Positions 18,003 to 30,095 are shown, counted from the first letter of the stretch. The stretch: 64,000 bases of DNA from Pseudomonas psychrophila (GCF_001043005.1 NZ_JYKZ01000002.1:310001-374000), one strand, 5' to 3'. Notes: generated by a model from the letters alone, not told the origin. Numbers and translations: made by a program.

Positions 18003-19355
18003 ATGAGTGCGCTCTATATGATTGTTGGCACCCTGGTCGCATTGGGGGTGCTGGTCACTTTTCATGAATTCGGTCACTTTTGGGTGGCGCGCCGTTGCGG
18101 CGTCAAGGTTCTGCGCTTCTCCGTGGGCTTCGGTACGCCTTTGCTGCGCTGGCATGATCGCCAGGGCACCGAGTTTGTGATCGCGGCCATACCCTTGGGC
18201 GGCTACGTAAAAATGCTCGACGAGCGTGAAGGCGAAGTACCGGCCGACCAGCTTAATCAGTCTTTCAATCGTAAAACCGTAGGCCAGCGCATTGCTATTG
18301 TCGCAGCCGGGCCCATTGCCAACTTCATGTTGGCGATGGCTTTTTTCTGGGTGCTGGCAATGATGGGCAGTCAGCAAGTGCGGCCGGTTATTGGTTCGGT
18401 AGAAAACGGTAGCCTGGCGGCGCAGGCCGGTTTGGCTGCAGGCCAGGAAATCGTTTCAATTGATGGCGAGCCTACGACGGGCTGGTCCAACGTCAATCTG
18501 CAGCTGGTACGTCGTCTGGGCGAGAGTGGTTCTCTGCAGGTTGTGGTGAGTGAGCCGGGCTCAACCGCCCAGGCATCGCATCAGCTTGTATTGAAAGATT
18601 GGCTTAAGGGTGCTGACGAGCCGAACCCTATCACTTCGCTAGGGATTCGCCCGTGGCGCCCCGAGCTACCGGCGGTTCTGGCAGAGCTTGATCCGAAAGG
18701 TCCGGCCCAGGCTGCCGGGCTTAAAGCCGGCGACAAGCTGCTGGCCATGAACGATCAGCCAATCAAGGATTGGCAACAGGTTGTTGACTGGGTGCGCACA
18801 CGTCCTGACGCCCGTGTTGTGTTGCATGTCGAACGCGATGGCGTACCGGTCGATATTCCGGTCACGCTGGCTGCTCGCGGCGAAGGCAAGGACGCTACGG
18901 GTTACCTGGGGGCCGGGGTTAAAGGTGTCGACTGGCCACCAGCGATGATCCGGGAGGTCAGTTATGGCCCGCTGGCTGCAATCGGGGAGGGGGCAAAACG
19001 CACCTGGACCATGAGCATATTGACGCTCGACTCACTCAAGAAAATGTTGTTCGGTGAGCTCTCGGTAAAAAACTTGAGTGGACCGATAACCATTGCTAAA
19101 GTGGCGGGCGCTTCTGCCCAGTCGGGTGTTGCGGATTTCCTGAATTTTCTGGCTTATCTAAGCATAAGCCTGGGGGTTCTGAACTTGTTGCCCATACCAG
19201 TACTGGATGGGGGGCATTTGTTGTTTTATCTGATCGAGTGGGCGCGTGGTCGTCCCTTGTCGGATCGGGTGCAGGGTTGGGGAATGCAGATCGGTATCAG
19301 TTTGGTGGTCGGGGTGATGTTGCTTGCCTTGATCAACGATTTGGGCCGTCTGTAA
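18003..19355 (+). CDS. rseP: RIP metalloprotease RseP (site-2 protease)
   Basis: The inner-membrane zinc protease (450 aa) that performs the second cut of anti-sigma factors (RseA/MucA-type) and clears signal-peptide remnants. The zinc motif HEFGH is at residues 21-25 in the first membrane segment, and the second metal motif NLLPIPVLDGGH lies near residue 400. Two tandem PDZ domains lie between. The GEREGEVPADQ-like region (LDEREGEVPAD) is also typical. It precedes bamA, as in most gammaproteobacteria. Confidence 0.97.
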   Translation: MSALYMIVGTLVALGVLVTFHEFGHFWVARRCGVKVLRFSVGFGTPLLRWHDRQGTEFVIAAIPLGGYVKMLDEREGEVPADQLNQSFNRKTVGQRIAIVAAGPIANFMLAMAFFWVLAMMGSQQVRPVIGSVENGSLAAQAGLAAGQEIVSIDGEPTTGWSNVNLQLVRRLGESGSLQVVVSEPGSTAQASHQLVLKDWLKGADEPNPITSLGIRPWRPELPAVLAELDPKGPAQAAGLKAGDKLLAMNDQPIKDWQQVVDWVRTRPDARVVLHVERDGVPVDIPVTLAARGEGKDATGYLGAGVKGVDWPPAMIREVSYGPLAAIGEGAKRTWTMSILTLDSLKKMLFGELSVKNLSGPITIAKVAGASAQSGVADFLNFLAYLSISLGVLNLLPIPVLDGGHLLFYLIEWARGRPLSDRVQGWGMQIGISLVVGVMLLALINDLGRL

Positions 19356-19430
19356 ACGCTTCGCTGAATTGCGAATCTGCCGCATTTTGCGGCAGTTTGT
19401 TTATTGCCAGTTGGAATAAGAAAGGACTTC

Positions 19431-21776
19431 ATGAAACGTCTGCTGCTAACTGCGGTTCTCGCCGTACTGATGATCGCCGAAGTTCACGCCGAGTCCTTCA
19501 CTATCTCTGATATCCGTGTCAACGGGCTCCAGCGGGTTTCCGCCGGTAGCGTGTTTGGTGCGTTGCCTCTGAACGTAGGTGAGGTAGCGGATGACCGCCG
19601 TTTGGTGGAATCCACTCGTGCGTTGTTCAAAACCGGGTTCTTTCAGGATATCCAACTGGGTCGTGACGGCAATGTGCTTGTTATCACGGTTGTCGAACGT
19701 CCTTCTGTCTCCAGCATCACTATTGACGGGAACAAGGCGATCTCCACTGATGACCTGATGAAAGGTCTGAAACAGTCGGGGCTTGCCGAAGGTGAGATTT
19801 TCCAGCGCGCCACCCTTGAAGGCGTGCGTAACGAACTGCAACGTCAGTATGTTGCCCAGGGCCGTTACTCGGCGACGGTCGACACCGAAGTGGTGCCTGA
19901 GCCGCGTAACCGTGTCGCCTTGAAGGTCAACATCAACGAAGGCACTGTTGCCGCCATCCAGCACATCAATGTGGTGGGCAACACTGTTTTCCCTGAGTCT
20001 GACCTGGTTGACTTGTTCGAGCTCAAAACCACGAACTGGTTGTCGTTCTTCAAGAACGACGACAAGTACGCACGTGAAAAACTGTCGGGTGACCTTGAGC
20101 GTTTGCGCTCTTACTACCTCGATCGTGGCTATATCAATATGGATATCGCTTCGACCCAGGTTTCGATCACTCCCGACAAGAAAAGCGTCTACATCACCGT
20201 TAACGTGAATGAAGGCGAAAAATACAATGTCGGCGAAGTGAAACTGAGCGGTGACCTCAAGGTCCCGGAAGATCAGATCAAGTCGCTGTTGCTGGTTCAG
20301 CCAGGCCAGGTGTTCTCGCGCAAGCTGATGACCACCACCTCCGAGCTGATTACCCGTCGTCTGGGTAACGAGGGTTACACCTTCGCCAACGTTAACGGCG
20401 TACCACAGCCAAACCCTGAAGATCACACGGTTGCCATCACCTTTGTGGTTGATCCGGGCAAGCGGGCTTACGTAAACCGCATTAACTATCGCGGTAACAC
20501 CAAGTCGGAAGACGAAGTGCTGCGTCGCGAAATGCGTCAGATGGAAGGTGGCTGGGCGTCGACTTACCTGATTGATCAGTCCAAGGTTCGCCTCGAGCGC
20601 CTGGGCTTCTTCAAAGAAGTAAACGTTGAAACCCCGGCAGTGCCAGGTACTGACGATATGGTTGACGTGAACTACGCGGTTGAAGAGCAGGCGTCGGGTT
20701 CGATCACTGCAAGCGTAGGTTTTGCCCAGAGCGCCGGTTTGATCCTTGGCGGTTCGATTACCCAGAACAACTTCCTGGGTACGGGTAACAAGGTCAGCCT
20801 TGGCTTGACTCGCAGCGAATACCAGAGCCGCTACAACTTCAGCTATGTTGATCCGTACTGGACAGCTGACGGTGTGAGCCTGGGTTACAACGCGTTCTAC
20901 CGCACCACTGATTACAAAGAGCTGGATGTTGACGTAGCAAACTACTCGGTGGACAGCCTTGGTGCTGGTATCACCATGGGCTACCCGATCAGCGACACAT
21001 CGCGTCTGACTTACGGTCTGACGGTCCAGCAGGACGAGATCAGCACAGGTCAGTACACCGTTGACGAGATTTTCGACTTTGTACAGCGTGAGGGTGACAA
21101 GTACCTCAACTTCAAGGCATCCGTGGGCTGGTCCGAGTCGACATTGAACAAAGGCGTATTGCCTACACGTGGCAGCTCTCAGAGCCTGGTGCTTGAGAGC
21201 ACGATTCCGGGCAGTGATCTGCAGTTCTACAAACTTGATTACCGTGCGCAGTTGTTCCAGCCGCTGACCGACACCTACACCATGCGTCTGCACACAGAAC
21301 TGGGCTATGGTGATGGCTATGGTTCGACCGCCGGGTTGCCGTTCTATGAGAACTACTACGCGGGTGGTTTCAACTCGGTACGTGGTTTCAAGGACAGCGC
21401 TCTGGGGCCTCGCAGTACGCCAAGTACGGGTAAAAACGGTACGCTTGTGGACCCTGATCAGGACGCGCTGCCATTTGGTGGTAACGTGTTGATCCAGGGT
21501 GGTGTAGAGGTTCTGTTCCCTATGCCGTTTGTGAAAGATCAGCGTTCCCTGCGGACCTCCGTGTTCTGGGATGTGGGTAACGTGTTCGACACCAACTGCA
21601 AAGGTGATACCAAAGACTGCGATATCAGCTTTAGCAACATGGCCAGTTCTGTTGGTGTTGGTGTGACCTGGGTTACCGCGCTTGGCCCGTTGAGCTTCAG
21701 CTTGGCCATGCCGATCAAGAAACCGGATGACGCAGACACTCAAGTGTTCCAATTCTCCCTCGGCCAGACTTTCTAA
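19431..21776 (+). CDS. bamA: Outer-membrane protein assembly factor BamA
   Basis: The central, essential component of the BAM complex that inserts beta-barrel proteins. The 781-residue precursor has a signal peptide (residues 1-20, cleaved after VHA), five POTRA domains to about residue 420, and a 16-strand barrel containing the VRGF motif of the L6 loop (GGFNSVRGFKDSALGPRS). It ends in phenylalanine (LGQTF), the beta-signal. ATG 19431 follows AAGAAAGGACTTC; the frame is open nine codons upstream but that would mask the signal peptide. Confidence 0.98.
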   Translation: MKRLLLTAVLAVLMIAEVHAESFTISDIRVNGLQRVSAGSVFGALPLNVGEVADDRRLVESTRALFKTGFFQDIQLGRDGNVLVITVVERPSVSSITIDGNKAISTDDLMKGLKQSGLAEGEIFQRATLEGVRNELQRQYVAQGRYSATVDTEVVPEPRNRVALKVNINEGTVAAIQHINVVGNTVFPESDLVDLFELKTTNWLSFFKNDDKYAREKLSGDLERLRSYYLDRGYINMDIASTQVSITPDKKSVYITVNVNEGEKYNVGEVKLSGDLKVPEDQIKSLLLVQPGQVFSRKLMTTTSELITRRLGNEGYTFANVNGVPQPNPEDHTVAITFVVDPGKRAYVNRINYRGNTKSEDEVLRREMRQMEGGWASTYLIDQSKVRLERLGFFKEVNVETPAVPGTDDMVDVNYAVEEQASGSITASVGFAQSAGLILGGSITQNNFLGTGNKVSLGLTRSEYQSRYNFSYVDPYWTADGVSLGYNAFYRTTDYKELDVDVANYSVDSLGAGITMGYPISDTSRLTYGLTVQQDEISTGQYTVDEIFDFVQREGDKYLNFKASVGWSESTLNKGVLPTRGSSQSLVLESTIPGSDLQFYKLDYRAQLFQPLTDTYTMRLHTELGYGDGYGSTAGLPFYENYYAGGFNSVRGFKDSALGPRSTPSTGKNGTLVDPDQDALPFGGNVLIQGGVEVLFPMPFVKDQRSLRTSVFWDVGNVFDTNCKGDTKDCDISFSNMASSVGVGVTWVTALGPLSFSLAMPIKKPDDADTQVFQFSLGQTF

Positions 21777-21820
21777 AGCCTGACCTTAGATACAGACAAC
21801 GGATTTTTTAGGAGTGCATC

Positions 21821-22324
21821 GTGCGTAAGTTGACTCAATTGGTTCTCCTGGCTTCGGTTTTAGTGGCTGGCCCGGCTTTCGCCGATATGAAAATTGCCGT
21901 GCTGAACTATCAGATGGCATTGCTTGAATCGGACGCAGCCAAGCGTTACGCCGTGGATGCCGAGAAGAAATTTGGCCCACAACTGACCAAGCTCAAAAGC
22001 CTGGAAAGCAGCGCAAAAGGTATTCAGGATCGTCTGGTGAAGGGCGGCGACAAAATGGCGCAGGGCGAGCGTGAGCGTCTGGAGCTTGAATTCAAGCAAA
22101 AGGCTCGTGACTTCCAGTTCCAGTCCAAGGAATTGAATGAAGCCAAAGCCGTTGCTGACCGTGAAATGCTGAAACAGCTGAAGCCAAAACTGGACAGCGC
22201 TGTTGAAGAAGTCATCAAAAAAGGCGCCTTTGACCTGGTGTTCGAGCGTGGTGCTGTGATTGATGTTAAGCCTCAGTACGACATCACTCGCCAAGTTATC
22301 GAGCGCATGAACCAGCTGAAGTAA
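21821..22324 (+). CDS. skp: Periplasmic chaperone Skp (OmpH)
   Basis: A 167-residue periplasmic holdase for unfolded outer-membrane proteins. A signal peptide ends at [10 protein letters not shown], and the body is charged and coiled-coil-like, as in the tentacle arms of Skp trimers. The start is GTG at 21821 with TTAGGAG upstream. It sits between bamA and lpxD, its usual place. lpxD begins 2 bp after the stop. Confidence 0.94.
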   Translation: MRKLTQLVLLASVLVAGPAFADMKIAVLNYQMALLESDAAKRYAVDAEKKFGPQLTKLKSLESSAKGIQDRLVKGGDKMAQGERERLELEFKQKARDFQFQSKELNEAKAVADREMLKQLKPKLDSAVEEVIKKGAFDLVFERGAVIDVKPQYDITRQVIERMNQLK

Positions 22325-22326
22325 TT

Positions 22327-23349
22327 ATGACTGCGACTATAAAACTCGGCCAATTGGCCGAGTTCCTCGGAGCCACCTTACGTGGCTCTGCGGAGAGAGA
22401 AATCACTGGGCTAGCCACTTTACAAGAGGCTGGCCCAGCTCAGTTGAGCTTTCTGGCCAACCCCCAATACCGCAAATTCCTCGTTGACTGCCAGGCCGCA
22501 GCTGTATTGCTCAAGGCTTCTGACGCCGAAGATTATGCTGGTGATGCGCTGGTTGTCCCCGATCCTTACCTGGCTTACGCCCGAGTCTCCCATCTGTTTG
22601 ATCCCAAGCCCAAAGCGGCTGCCGGCGTTCATCCATCGGCGGTTATCGCTGCTGACGCAGTGGTTGATCCTGCGGCAAGCGTTGGCGCTTTTGCTGTGAT
22701 CGAAAGCGGTGCGCGCATTGCTGCCGGCGTCACGGTAGGGCCTCATTGCTTTATCGGGGCTCGCTGCGAAATTGGCGAAGGCGGTTGGCTGGCTCCACGA
22801 GTGACGCTCTATCACGATGTACGCATCGGTAAGCGAGTGGTCATTCAGTCGGGAGCGGTGCTGGGAGGTGAAGGTTTTGGCTTTGCCAACGAGAAGGGTG
22901 TCTGGCAAAAAATCGCGCAAATCGGTGGTGTTACCATCGGTGATGATGTCGAGATCGGTGTCAATACCGCTATCGACCGCGGTGCTTTGGCTGACACGCT
23001 GATCGGTAATGGCGTCAAGCTGGACAACCAGATCCAGATCGCGCACAACGTTCAGATCGGTGACCATACGGCTATGGCCGCCTGTGTAGGGATTTCCGGT
23101 AGCACTAAAATCGGCAAGCACTGCATGTTGGCGGGGGGGGTCGGTTTGGTGGGGCACATTGAAATTTGTGACAATGTGTTCTTGACTGGCATGACGATGG
23201 TGACCCACTCGATTACCGAGCCCGGTGCCTACTCTTCCGGTACCGCAATGCAGCCAGCCGCTGAGTGGCGCAAAAGTGCCGCACGTATTCGTCAGTTGGA
23301 CGATATAGCCCGGCGGTTGAAACAACTGGAAAAGCGCGTCGGTAAGTGA
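22327..23349 (+). CDS. lpxD: UDP-3-O-(3-hydroxyacyl)glucosamine N-acyltransferase LpxD
   Basis: The third lipid A enzyme, adding the N-linked hydroxyacyl chain from ACP. The 340-residue protein has the N-terminal uridine-binding domain, a left-handed beta-helix of hexapeptide repeats (for example [17 protein letters not shown]) and the catalytic histidine in [12 protein letters not shown] near residue 240. It immediately follows skp. A 141-bp gap with TAATACAAT at 23380-23388, a possible -10, separates it from fabZ. Confidence 0.96.
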   Translation: MTATIKLGQLAEFLGATLRGSAEREITGLATLQEAGPAQLSFLANPQYRKFLVDCQAAAVLLKASDAEDYAGDALVVPDPYLAYARVSHLFDPKPKAAAGVHPSAVIAADAVVDPAASVGAFAVIESGARIAAGVTVGPHCFIGARCEIGEGGWLAPRVTLYHDVRIGKRVVIQSGAVLGGEGFGFANEKGVWQKIAQIGGVTIGDDVEIGVNTAIDRGALADTLIGNGVKLDNQIQIAHNVQIGDHTAMAACVGISGSTKIGKHCMLAGGVGLVGHIEICDNVFLTGMTMVTHSITEPGAYSSGTAMQPAAEWRKSAARIRQLDDIARRLKQLEKRVGK

Positions 23350-23490
23350 CCCCCGGCGGTAATGCTTCTTCAAAAGGCTAATACAATTTCCATATCAAGA
23401 GTGCAGAACCTCTGGTTTGCTTCCTTGATTTGCTAGAGGAGCGCGCCTTAGTCGCGCGCGCCCAATCTTTATTACAGGCTTCCCCACGAA

Positions 23491-23931
23491 ATGATGGACA
23501 TCAACGAGATTCGCGAATATCTGCCCCACCGTTACCCGTTCCTACTGGTGGATCGAGTGGTGGATCTGGATGTCGAGAACAAGCGCATTCGTGCCTACAA
23601 GAATGTCAGCATCAATGAGCCCTTTTTCAACGGTCACTTCCCGGCGCACCCGATCATGCCCGGCGTGTTGATCATTGAAGCCATGGCTCAGGCTGCTGGC
23701 ATCCTTGGCTTCAAGATGATGGACCTCAAGCCGGCTGACGGTACGCTCTACTACTTCGTAGGCTCCGATAAGCTGCGCTTCCGTCAGCCCGTGCTGCCAG
23801 GCGATCAACTGATCCTTGAGGCCAAGTTCTTGAGCTGCAAGCGCTCCATCTGGAAGTTTGAGTGCCAGGCAACGGTTGACGGCAAGCCGGTATGCTCGGC
23901 TGAAATCATCTGTGCGGAACGCAAACTATGA
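23491..23931 (+). CDS. fabZ: 3-hydroxyacyl-[ACP] dehydratase FabZ
   Basis: A hotdog-fold dehydratase (146 aa) of fatty-acid elongation, which competes with LpxA for 3-hydroxyacyl-ACP and so balances phospholipid and lipid A synthesis. The catalytic histidine is in [15 protein letters not shown] and the glutamate in [10 protein letters not shown]. It overlaps lpxA by 4 bp. The Shine-Dalgarno is weak (AGGCTTCCCCACGA), so expression may depend on coupling or leader context. Confidence 0.97.
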   Translation: MMDINEIREYLPHRYPFLLVDRVVDLDVENKRIRAYKNVSINEPFFNGHFPAHPIMPGVLIIEAMAQAAGILGFKMMDLKPADGTLYYFVGSDKLRFRQPVLPGDQLILEAKFLSCKRSIWKFECQATVDGKPVCSAEIICAERKL

Positions 23932-24704
23932 GTTTGATTGACCCTCGCGCAATCATCGATCCGACGGCCATTTTGGCCGACGACGTCGAGGTCGGCCCTT
24001 GGTCGATCGTCGGCGCTGGTGTGGAAATCGGCGAGGGGACAGTGATTGGGCCGCATGTGATTCTCAAAGGCCCAACCAAAATCGGTAAGCACAATCGTAT
24101 CTACCAGTTTTCTTCGGTAGGCGAGGACACGCCTGATCTCAAGTACAAGGGTGAGGAAACTCGCCTGGTGATCGGTGATCACAACGTTATTCGTGAAGGG
24201 GTCACCATTCACCGCGGAACGATTCAGGATCGCGCCGAAACCACCTTGGGTGATCACAATCTGGTGATGGCCTATGCCCATATCGGGCATGACAGCGTCA
24301 TCGGTAACCATTGCATTCTGGTCAACAACGCCGCGCTGGCGGGCCATGTGCATATGGGGGACTGGGCGATCCTGTCAGGTTTTACACTGGTGCATCAGTT
24401 CTGCCACATCGGTGCCCACAGCTTTTCGGGCATGGGTACTGCTATCGGCAAGGATGTACCTGCGTTTGTGACCGTGTTTGGCAGCCCTGCCGAAGCACGC
24501 AGCATGAACTTCGAAGGGATGCGTCGTCGCGGCTTCAGTGAAGATGCCATTCATGCGTTACGTCGTGCCTACAAAGTGGTTTACCGCCAAGGCCTGACCG
24601 TTGATCAGGCGCTTGCCGAGCTGGCTGAACCTGCTGTGCAGTTCCCTGAAGTGGCCATGTTTGTAGAGTCCATTCGTTCTTCCACCCGCGGCATTACGCG
24701 CTAG
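23928..24704 (+). CDS. lpxA: UDP-N-acetylglucosamine O-acyltransferase LpxA
   Basis: The first enzyme of lipid A synthesis (258 aa), a trimeric left-handed beta-helix. Hexapeptide repeats run through residues 1-180 and include the catalytic histidine region [16 protein letters not shown], followed by the helical C-terminal domain. The start overlaps fabZ (ATGA) and lpxB begins 2 bp after the stop, so fabZ-lpxA-lpxB-rnhB behaves as a tightly packed unit. Confidence 0.97.
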   Translation: MSLIDPRAIIDPTAILADDVEVGPWSIVGAGVEIGEGTVIGPHVILKGPTKIGKHNRIYQFSSVGEDTPDLKYKGEETRLVIGDHNVIREGVTIHRGTIQDRAETTLGDHNLVMAYAHIGHDSVIGNHCILVNNAALAGHVHMGDWAILSGFTLVHQFCHIGAHSFSGMGTAIGKDVPAFVTVFGSPAEARSMNFEGMRRRGFSEDAIHALRRAYKVVYRQGLTVDQALAELAEPAVQFPEVAMFVESIRSSTRGITR

Positions 24705-24706
24705 TC

Positions 24707-25837
24707 ATGGCCAGATTGCGTATCGCGCTGGTGGCGGGAGAGGCCTCGGGTGACATTTTGGGCTCGGGCTTGATGCGAGCGCTCAAGGCTCAGCATTCTG
24801 ATATCGAATTTATCGGCGTTGGCGGTCCGTTGATGGAAGCAGAGGGCATGACCTCCTACTTCCCGATGGAGCGTCTGTCCGTGATGGGCCTGGTTGAAGT
24901 GCTGGGGCGTCTGCGTGAGCTGCTTAAGCGCCGAAAACTCCTTGTTCAGACCTTGATCGCTGAAAAGCCCGATGTGTTTATCGGTATCGATGCTCCCGAT
25001 TTCACCCTCAATATAGAACTTCAATTGCGCCGTGCCGGGATCAAGACCGTGCATTACGTCAGTCCGTCGGTATGGGCGTGGCGTCAGAAGCGAGTGCTGA
25101 AAATTCGCGAAGGCTGCGATTTGATGCTCACGCTGTTGCCGTTTGAAGCCAAATTCTACGAAGAACACGGCGTGCCCGTGCGGTTCGTTGGTCATTCATT
25201 GGCCGACACTATCCCCCTTGAAGCCGATAAAGCCGGTGCTCGCGCCGAATTGGGCCTCCCCGACGGGCCTTTGGTCGCCTTGATGCCAGGCAGTCGCGGC
25301 GGAGAAGTGGGTAAGCTGGGCGGGTTGTTTCTCGATGCGGCGCAGCTCATTCACGAAGCCCGGCCTGATGTGCGTTTTGTATTGCCTTGTGCGAGTGCCG
25401 CCCGTCGCGAGCAGATTGAGCAGTTGCTGGTGGGGCGTGATCTGCCGCTGACCTTGCTTGACGGTCAATCACACCTGGCACTGGCGGCCTGTGATGCGGT
25501 ATTGATTGCATCCGGTACCGCGACGCTCGAGGCCTTGCTCTACAAGCGGCCGATGGTAGTTGCTTATCGTCTCGCACGTCTGACGTTCTGGATTCTCAAG
25601 CGGCTGGTCAAAAGCCCTTACGTGTCGCTGCCCAATTTGCTGGCTCAGCGCATGTTGGTACCCGAGCTTTTACAAGACGCAGCTACGCCTCAAGCATTGG
25701 CCCAGACCTTGCTGCCTCTGCTGGACGGTGGTGAAGAACAGACCCGTGGTTTTGATGAGATTCACCGTACATTGCGTCTCGACGCTTCCAATCAGGCCGC
25801 CAAAGCGGTACTGGGCCTGATTGCACAATCCAAGTGA
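24707..25837 (+). CDS. lpxB: Lipid A disaccharide synthase
   Basis: A GT19 membrane-associated glycosyltransferase (376 aa) that joins UDP-2,3-diacylglucosamine and lipid X. The opening [20 protein letters not shown], the [14 protein letters not shown] motif and the [13 protein letters not shown] nucleotide-binding region are intact. rnhB begins at or just past its stop. Confidence 0.96.
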   Translation: MARLRIALVAGEASGDILGSGLMRALKAQHSDIEFIGVGGPLMEAEGMTSYFPMERLSVMGLVEVLGRLRELLKRRKLLVQTLIAEKPDVFIGIDAPDFTLNIELQLRRAGIKTVHYVSPSVWAWRQKRVLKIREGCDLMLTLLPFEAKFYEEHGVPVRFVGHSLADTIPLEADKAGARAELGLPDGPLVALMPGSRGGEVGKLGGLFLDAAQLIHEARPDVRFVLPCASAARREQIEQLLVGRDLPLTLLDGQSHLALAACDAVLIASGTATLEALLYKRPMVVAYRLARLTFWILKRLVKSPYVSLPNLLAQRMLVPELLQDAATPQALAQTLLPLLDGGEEQTRGFDEIHRTLRLDASNQAAKAVLGLIAQSK

Positions 25838-25848
25838 GTAAAGTAACC

Positions 25849-26466
25849 ATGCAAATCGGGTTGGACTTCAATCTGGTCGAAGACCTCGTGGCCGGTGTTG
25901 ATGAGGTGGGTCGCGGCCCATTGTGCGGCGCAGTTGTCACTGCAGCCGTCATTCTTGATCCCAATCGGCCGATAGCCGGGCTGAACGACTCGAAAAAACT
26001 CACCGAGGCCCGTCGCGAAAAACTGTACGACGAAATTCGTGAAAAGGCCCTGAGCTGGTGTATCGCCCGGGCCGAAGTCGAAGAGATTGATGAGCTGAAT
26101 ATTTTGCACGCCACCATGTTGGCCATGCAGCGCGCTGTCGAAGGGCTGAGCATCACTCCGAAGCTGGCGATGATCGACGGTAATCGCTGCCCCAGGCTGG
26201 CCATGCCGTCCGAAGCCGTGGTTAAAGGTGATAGCAAGGTGCCAGCGATTGCTGCAGCATCGATTTTGGCCAAGGTCAGTCGTGACCGTGAAATGGCGGC
26301 TTTTGAGCTGCAATACCCGGGCTATGGCATCGGTGGACACAAGGGTTACCCAACGGCTGTACACCTCGAAGCGCTTGAGCGTTTGGGCCCGACACCGATT
26401 CACCGGCGTTCGTTTGGTCCGGTTCGTCGTGCGTATGAGGCGCTTGAAGGTCTCACCAAGGTTTAG
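25849..26466 (+). CDS. rnhB: Ribonuclease HII
   Basis: Removes ribonucleotides misincorporated in DNA and RNA primers. The 205-residue protein has the catalytic [12 protein letters not shown] motif near its N-terminus and the downstream DSKKL and HGYPT-like (HKGYPTAVH) residues. ATG 25849 matches the family start; a GTG at 25834 overlapping the lpxB stop (GTGA) is possible and would couple the two genes. The close packing with lpxB and dnaE is conserved in gammaproteobacteria. Confidence 0.95.
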   Translation: MQIGLDFNLVEDLVAGVDEVGRGPLCGAVVTAAVILDPNRPIAGLNDSKKLTEARREKLYDEIREKALSWCIARAEVEEIDELNILHATMLAMQRAVEGLSITPKLAMIDGNRCPRLAMPSEAVVKGDSKVPAIAAASILAKVSRDREMAAFELQYPGYGIGGHKGYPTAVHLEALERLGPTPIHRRSFGPVRRAYEALEGLTKV

Positions 26467-26544
26467 CCGCAAGGCTGATGTTTTTGCCAAGGCCCGGTAC
26501 AATCCGGGCCTTGTTGTTTCTCAAAGCTTATAGACAGGATCACC

Positions 26545-29500
26545 ATGCCGGCTTCATTCGTTCATCTGCGCCTGCACACTGAATACTCCCTGGTCGATGG
26601 CCTGGTGCGGATCAAACCGCTGATCAAAACCCTGGCCGGCATGAATATGCCCGCTGTCGCGGTAACCGATCAGAACAACATGTGTTCCCTGGTCAAGTTT
26701 TACAAAGCGGCCATGGGCGGCGGAATCAAGCCGATCAGTGGCGCGGATCTGTGGTTGTCGAACAAGGACCCGGAAAACCCGCTCAGCCGTATCAGTCTGT
26801 TGGCGATGAACCCTTTGGGTTATCGCAACCTCACCGAGCTGATTTCCCGCGGTTACATCGATGGCCAGCGCAATGGCCAGGTGATTATTGAGCGCGAGTG
26901 GGTGGCCGAGGCCGCTGCAGGCCTGATCATGCTTTCAGCCGCGAAGGAGGGCGAGATTGGTGTCGCGCTGATCAGTGGTAACACTGAGGAAGCCGAGGCC
27001 CTGGCCCGCGAATGGATGACAGTGTTCCCGGACCGCTTCTACCTCGAGGTTCAGCGCACCAAGCGCCCCAACGATGAAGAACATCTGCATGCGGCTGTAG
27101 CCCTGGCGGACAAGATCGGCGCGCCGCTGGTTGCGACCAACGACGTGCGCTTCATTAAGCAGCAGGATTTCGAAGCTCACGAAACCCGTGTCTGCATTGG
27201 TGAAGGCCGGGCGCTGGATGATCCGCGTCGCTCCAAGAATTACAGCGATCAGCAGTATCTGAAAAGCGCCGAGGAAATGGCTGAGCTGTTCAGTGATTTG
27301 CCTGAGGCGCTCGCAAACACCGTTGAGATTGCCAAGCGCTGCAATATTGAAGTGAAACTGGGCACTCACTTTTTGCCCAATTTTCCGATTCCCGATGGCA
27401 TGACCATCGATGAGTATTTCCGCAAGGTATCGTTTGATGGTCTGGAAGATCGTCTGAGTGTTTTGCTGCCCAAGGACGCCACCGAGGACTACGACGCCAA
27501 GCGACAGGTTTATGTCGATCGGCTGAATTTCGAGCTGGATATCATTATCCAGATGGGGTTCCCGGGTTACTTCCTGATCGTGATGGACTTTATCCAGTGG
27601 GCCAAGAGTAACGGCGTGCCAGTGGGGCCTGGCCGTGGATCGGGTGCCGGATCGCTGGTGGCTTATGTGCAGAAGATTACTGACCTCGATCCGTTGGAAT
27701 ACGACCTGCTTTTCGAGCGATTCCTTAACCCGGAACGGGTATCGATGCCCGACTTCGACGTCGACTTCTGCATGGATGGTCGAGACCGGGTGATCGAGTA
27801 TGTGGCCGAAAAATACGGCCGCAACGCGGTAAGTCAAATCATCACGTTTGGTTCGATGGCCGCCAAGGCGGTAATCCGTGACGTGGCGCGGGTGCAGGGC
27901 AAGTCCTACGGCTTGGCGGATCGTCTGTCTAAGATGATTCCGTTTGAAGTCGGCATGACTCTGGAAAAAGCCTACGAGCAAGAAGAAATTCTGCGCGACT
28001 TCATCAAGGTCGATGAGGAAGCGGCTGAAATCTGGGAAATGGCCCGCAAGCTCGAAGGCGTTGTACGTAACGTCGGTAAGCACGCCGGTGGTGTGGTTAT
28101 CGCGCCGACCAAACTGACAGACTTCTCGCCTATTTACTGCGATGAAGAGGGCGGGGGGCTTGTTACCCAGTTCGATAAAGATGACGTTGAGTCGGCCGGC
28201 CTGGTGAAGTTCGACTTCCTCGGTCTGCGGACCCTGACGGTTATTGACTGGGCGCTCAAAACCATCAACCGCGATCGCGCCAAGGTTGATGAACCGCCAC
28301 TGGATATCGCCTTTATCCCGCTCGACGACAAGCCGACATACCAGTTGCTGCAAAAGGCCGAGACCACAGCGGTATTCCAGCTTGAGTCGCGCGGGATGAA
28401 AGAGCTGATCAAAAAGCTCAAGCCCGACTGCCTGGAAGACTTGATCGCTCTGGTAGCCCTGTTCCGTCCGGGCCCGTTGCAGTCAGGCATGGTTGATGAC
28501 TTTATCAACCGTAAGCACGGTCGTGCCGAACTGGCGTACCCGCACTCCGACTATCAGTACGAAGGTCTCAAGCCGGTCTTGGCGCCGACCTACGGCATCA
28601 TCCTGTACCAAGAACAGGTGATGCAGATTGCCCAGGTCATGGCCGGTTATACCCTCGGCGGCGCCGACATGCTGCGTCGAGCCATGGGTAAGAAAAAACC
28701 CGAAGAAATGGCCAAGCAGCGCGGCGGCTTTATTGAAGGTTGTGCCAACAACAATATTGATGGCGACCTGGCTGGCAACATTTTCGATCTGGTAGAAAAA
28801 TTTGCCGGTTATGGCTTCAACAAGTCTCACTCAGCTGCTTACGGTCTGGTGTCTTACCAGACCGCTTGGCTGAAAACCCACTACCCGGCACCGTTCATGG
28901 CCGCGGTACTGTCGGCGGATATGCATAACACCGACAAGGTCGTGATCCTGATCGAAGAAATTCGCAGCATGAAGCTGCGTCTTGATGCGCCGGATGTGAA
29001 CGCCTCTGAGTTCAAGTTTACGGTGAACGATGAAGGCCGGATCATTTACGGTCTTGGGGCGATCAAGGGTGTAGGCGAGGGGCCCGTCGAGGCCATCACC
29101 GAGGCGCGTCAGGACGGTCCTTTTACGGATCTGTTCGACTTTTGTGCCCGGGTTGACCTCAAACGCATCAACAAGCGTACTCTCGATGGGCTGATCCGCA
29201 GTGGCGCGCTGGACCGTCTGGGGCCGTTCTTTCATGACGAACCCAAAGCATGGCAAGCCAGCATCGACCAGAACCGTGCGGTGTTGTTATCGGCACTGGA
29301 AGAAGCGATCAAGGCGGCCGAGCAAACCGCACGAACCCATGACAGTGGCCACGCCGATCTGTTTGGCGGATTGTTTGTCGAGGTGGACGCGGACGTCTAC
29401 GCCAATCACCGCAAGGCCAAGGAACTGACGCTCAAAGAACGGCTCAAAGGCGAGAAGGATACGCTGGGCCTGTACCTGACGGGTCATCCGATTGACGAAT

Positions 29501-30066
29501 ACGAAGGTGAAATCCGTCGTTTTGCACGCCAGCGCATTATTGATCTCAAGCCTGCACGCGATACTCAGACCGTTGCCGGGATGATCATTGCATTGCGGGT
29601 GATGAAGAACAAAAAAGGCGACAAGATGGGCTTTATCACCCTTGACGATCGTTCGGCGCGCATTGAAGCCTCGCTGTTTGCCGAGGCCTTTCATTCGGCA
29701 CAATCACTGTTGCAGACCGATGCGATGGTGGTGGTCGAAGGGGAGGTCAGTAATGATGACTTCTCTGGCGGGCTGCGTCTTAGGGTCAAGCGAGTGATGA
29801 GCATGGAAGATGCTCGCACCAACCTGGCCGAGAGTTTGCGACTGAAAGTGAACCGGGCCGCACTCAAGGGCGATCAATTGCGCTGGTTGGGTGAATTGTT
29901 CAAGAAACACCGTGGTGCGTGCCCGATCACCATGGATTACACCGGCGATGACGCCAAGGCCATGTTGCAGTTTGGCGAGACCTGGCGGATTGATCCGGCA
30001 GACAGCTTGATTCAAGCCCTGCGTGACCAGTTCGGGCGAGACAACGTCTTCCTCCAATACCGTTGA
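26545..30066 (+). CDS. dnaE: DNA polymerase III alpha subunit
   Basis: The replicative C-family polymerase (1173 aa). An N-terminal PHP domain opens with [15 protein letters not shown], the catalytic aspartates lie in [16 protein letters not shown], and the thumb-fingers region contains [12 protein letters not shown]. The C-terminal OB-fold and tau-binding regions follow. Length fits the DnaE1 class. It lies 78 bp after rnhB and begins a run toward accA. Confidence 0.98.
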   Translation: MPASFVHLRLHTEYSLVDGLVRIKPLIKTLAGMNMPAVAVTDQNNMCSLVKFYKAAMGGGIKPISGADLWLSNKDPENPLSRISLLAMNPLGYRNLTELISRGYIDGQRNGQVIIEREWVAEAAAGLIMLSAAKEGEIGVALISGNTEEAEALAREWMTVFPDRFYLEVQRTKRPNDEEHLHAAVALADKIGAPLVATNDVRFIKQQDFEAHETRVCIGEGRALDDPRRSKNYSDQQYLKSAEEMAELFSDLPEALANTVEIAKRCNIEVKLGTHFLPNFPIPDGMTIDEYFRKVSFDGLEDRLSVLLPKDATEDYDAKRQVYVDRLNFELDIIIQMGFPGYFLIVMDFIQWAKSNGVPVGPGRGSGAGSLVAYVQKITDLDPLEYDLLFERFLNPERVSMPDFDVDFCMDGRDRVIEYVAEKYGRNAVSQIITFGSMAAKAVIRDVARVQGKSYGLADRLSKMIPFEVGMTLEKAYEQEEILRDFIKVDEEAAEIWEMARKLEGVVRNVGKHAGGVVIAPTKLTDFSPIYCDEEGGGLVTQFDKDDVESAGLVKFDFLGLRTLTVIDWALKTINRDRAKVDEPPLDIAFIPLDDKPTYQLLQKAETTAVFQLESRGMKELIKKLKPDCLEDLIALVALFRPGPLQSGMVDDFINRKHGRAELAYPHSDYQYEGLKPVLAPTYGIILYQEQVMQIAQVMAGYTLGGADMLRRAMGKKKPEEMAKQRGGFIEGCANNNIDGDLAGNIFDLVEKFAGYGFNKSHSAAYGLVSYQTAWLKTHYPAPFMAAVLSADMHNTDKVVILIEEIRSMKLRLDAPDVNASEFKFTVNDEGRIIYGLGAIKGVGEGPVEAITEARQDGPFTDLFDFCARVDLKRINKRTLDGLIRSGALDRLGPFFHDEPKAWQASIDQNRAVLLSALEEAIKAAEQTARTHDSGHADLFGGLFVEVDADVYANHRKAKELTLKERLKGEKDTLGLYLTGHPIDEYEGEIRRFARQRIIDLKPARDTQTVAGMIIALRVMKNKKGDKMGFITLDDRSARIEASLFAEAFHSAQSLLQTDAMVVVEGEVSNDDFSGGLRLRVKRVMSMEDARTNLAESLRLKVNRAALKGDQLRWLGELFKKHRGACPITMDYTGDDAKAMLQFGETWRIDPADSLIQALRDQFGRDNVFLQYR

Positions 30067-30067
30067 C

Positions 30068-30095
30068 GGTCAGGGGCAAGAGCTGCGCCCTGACC
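30068..30095 (+). terminator. Hairpin after dnaE, possible weak terminator
   Basis: GGTCAGGG and CCCTGACC form perfect 8-bp arms around a 12-nt loop two bases after the dnaE stop. The only T run (GAATTTTTAA) begins several bases beyond the stem, so termination would be partial, allowing read-through into accA. Confidence 0.4.

Noticed and set aside
19446..21752. 768-codon minus-strand open frame opposite bamA
   Set aside because: It mirrors the full length of bamA and its composition is that of a reverse-complement frame of a biased gene. It has no start context and no recognisable domain.
26935..28353. 472-codon minus-strand frame opposite dnaE
   Set aside because: It is a shadow of dnaE with no ribosome-binding site or family features.
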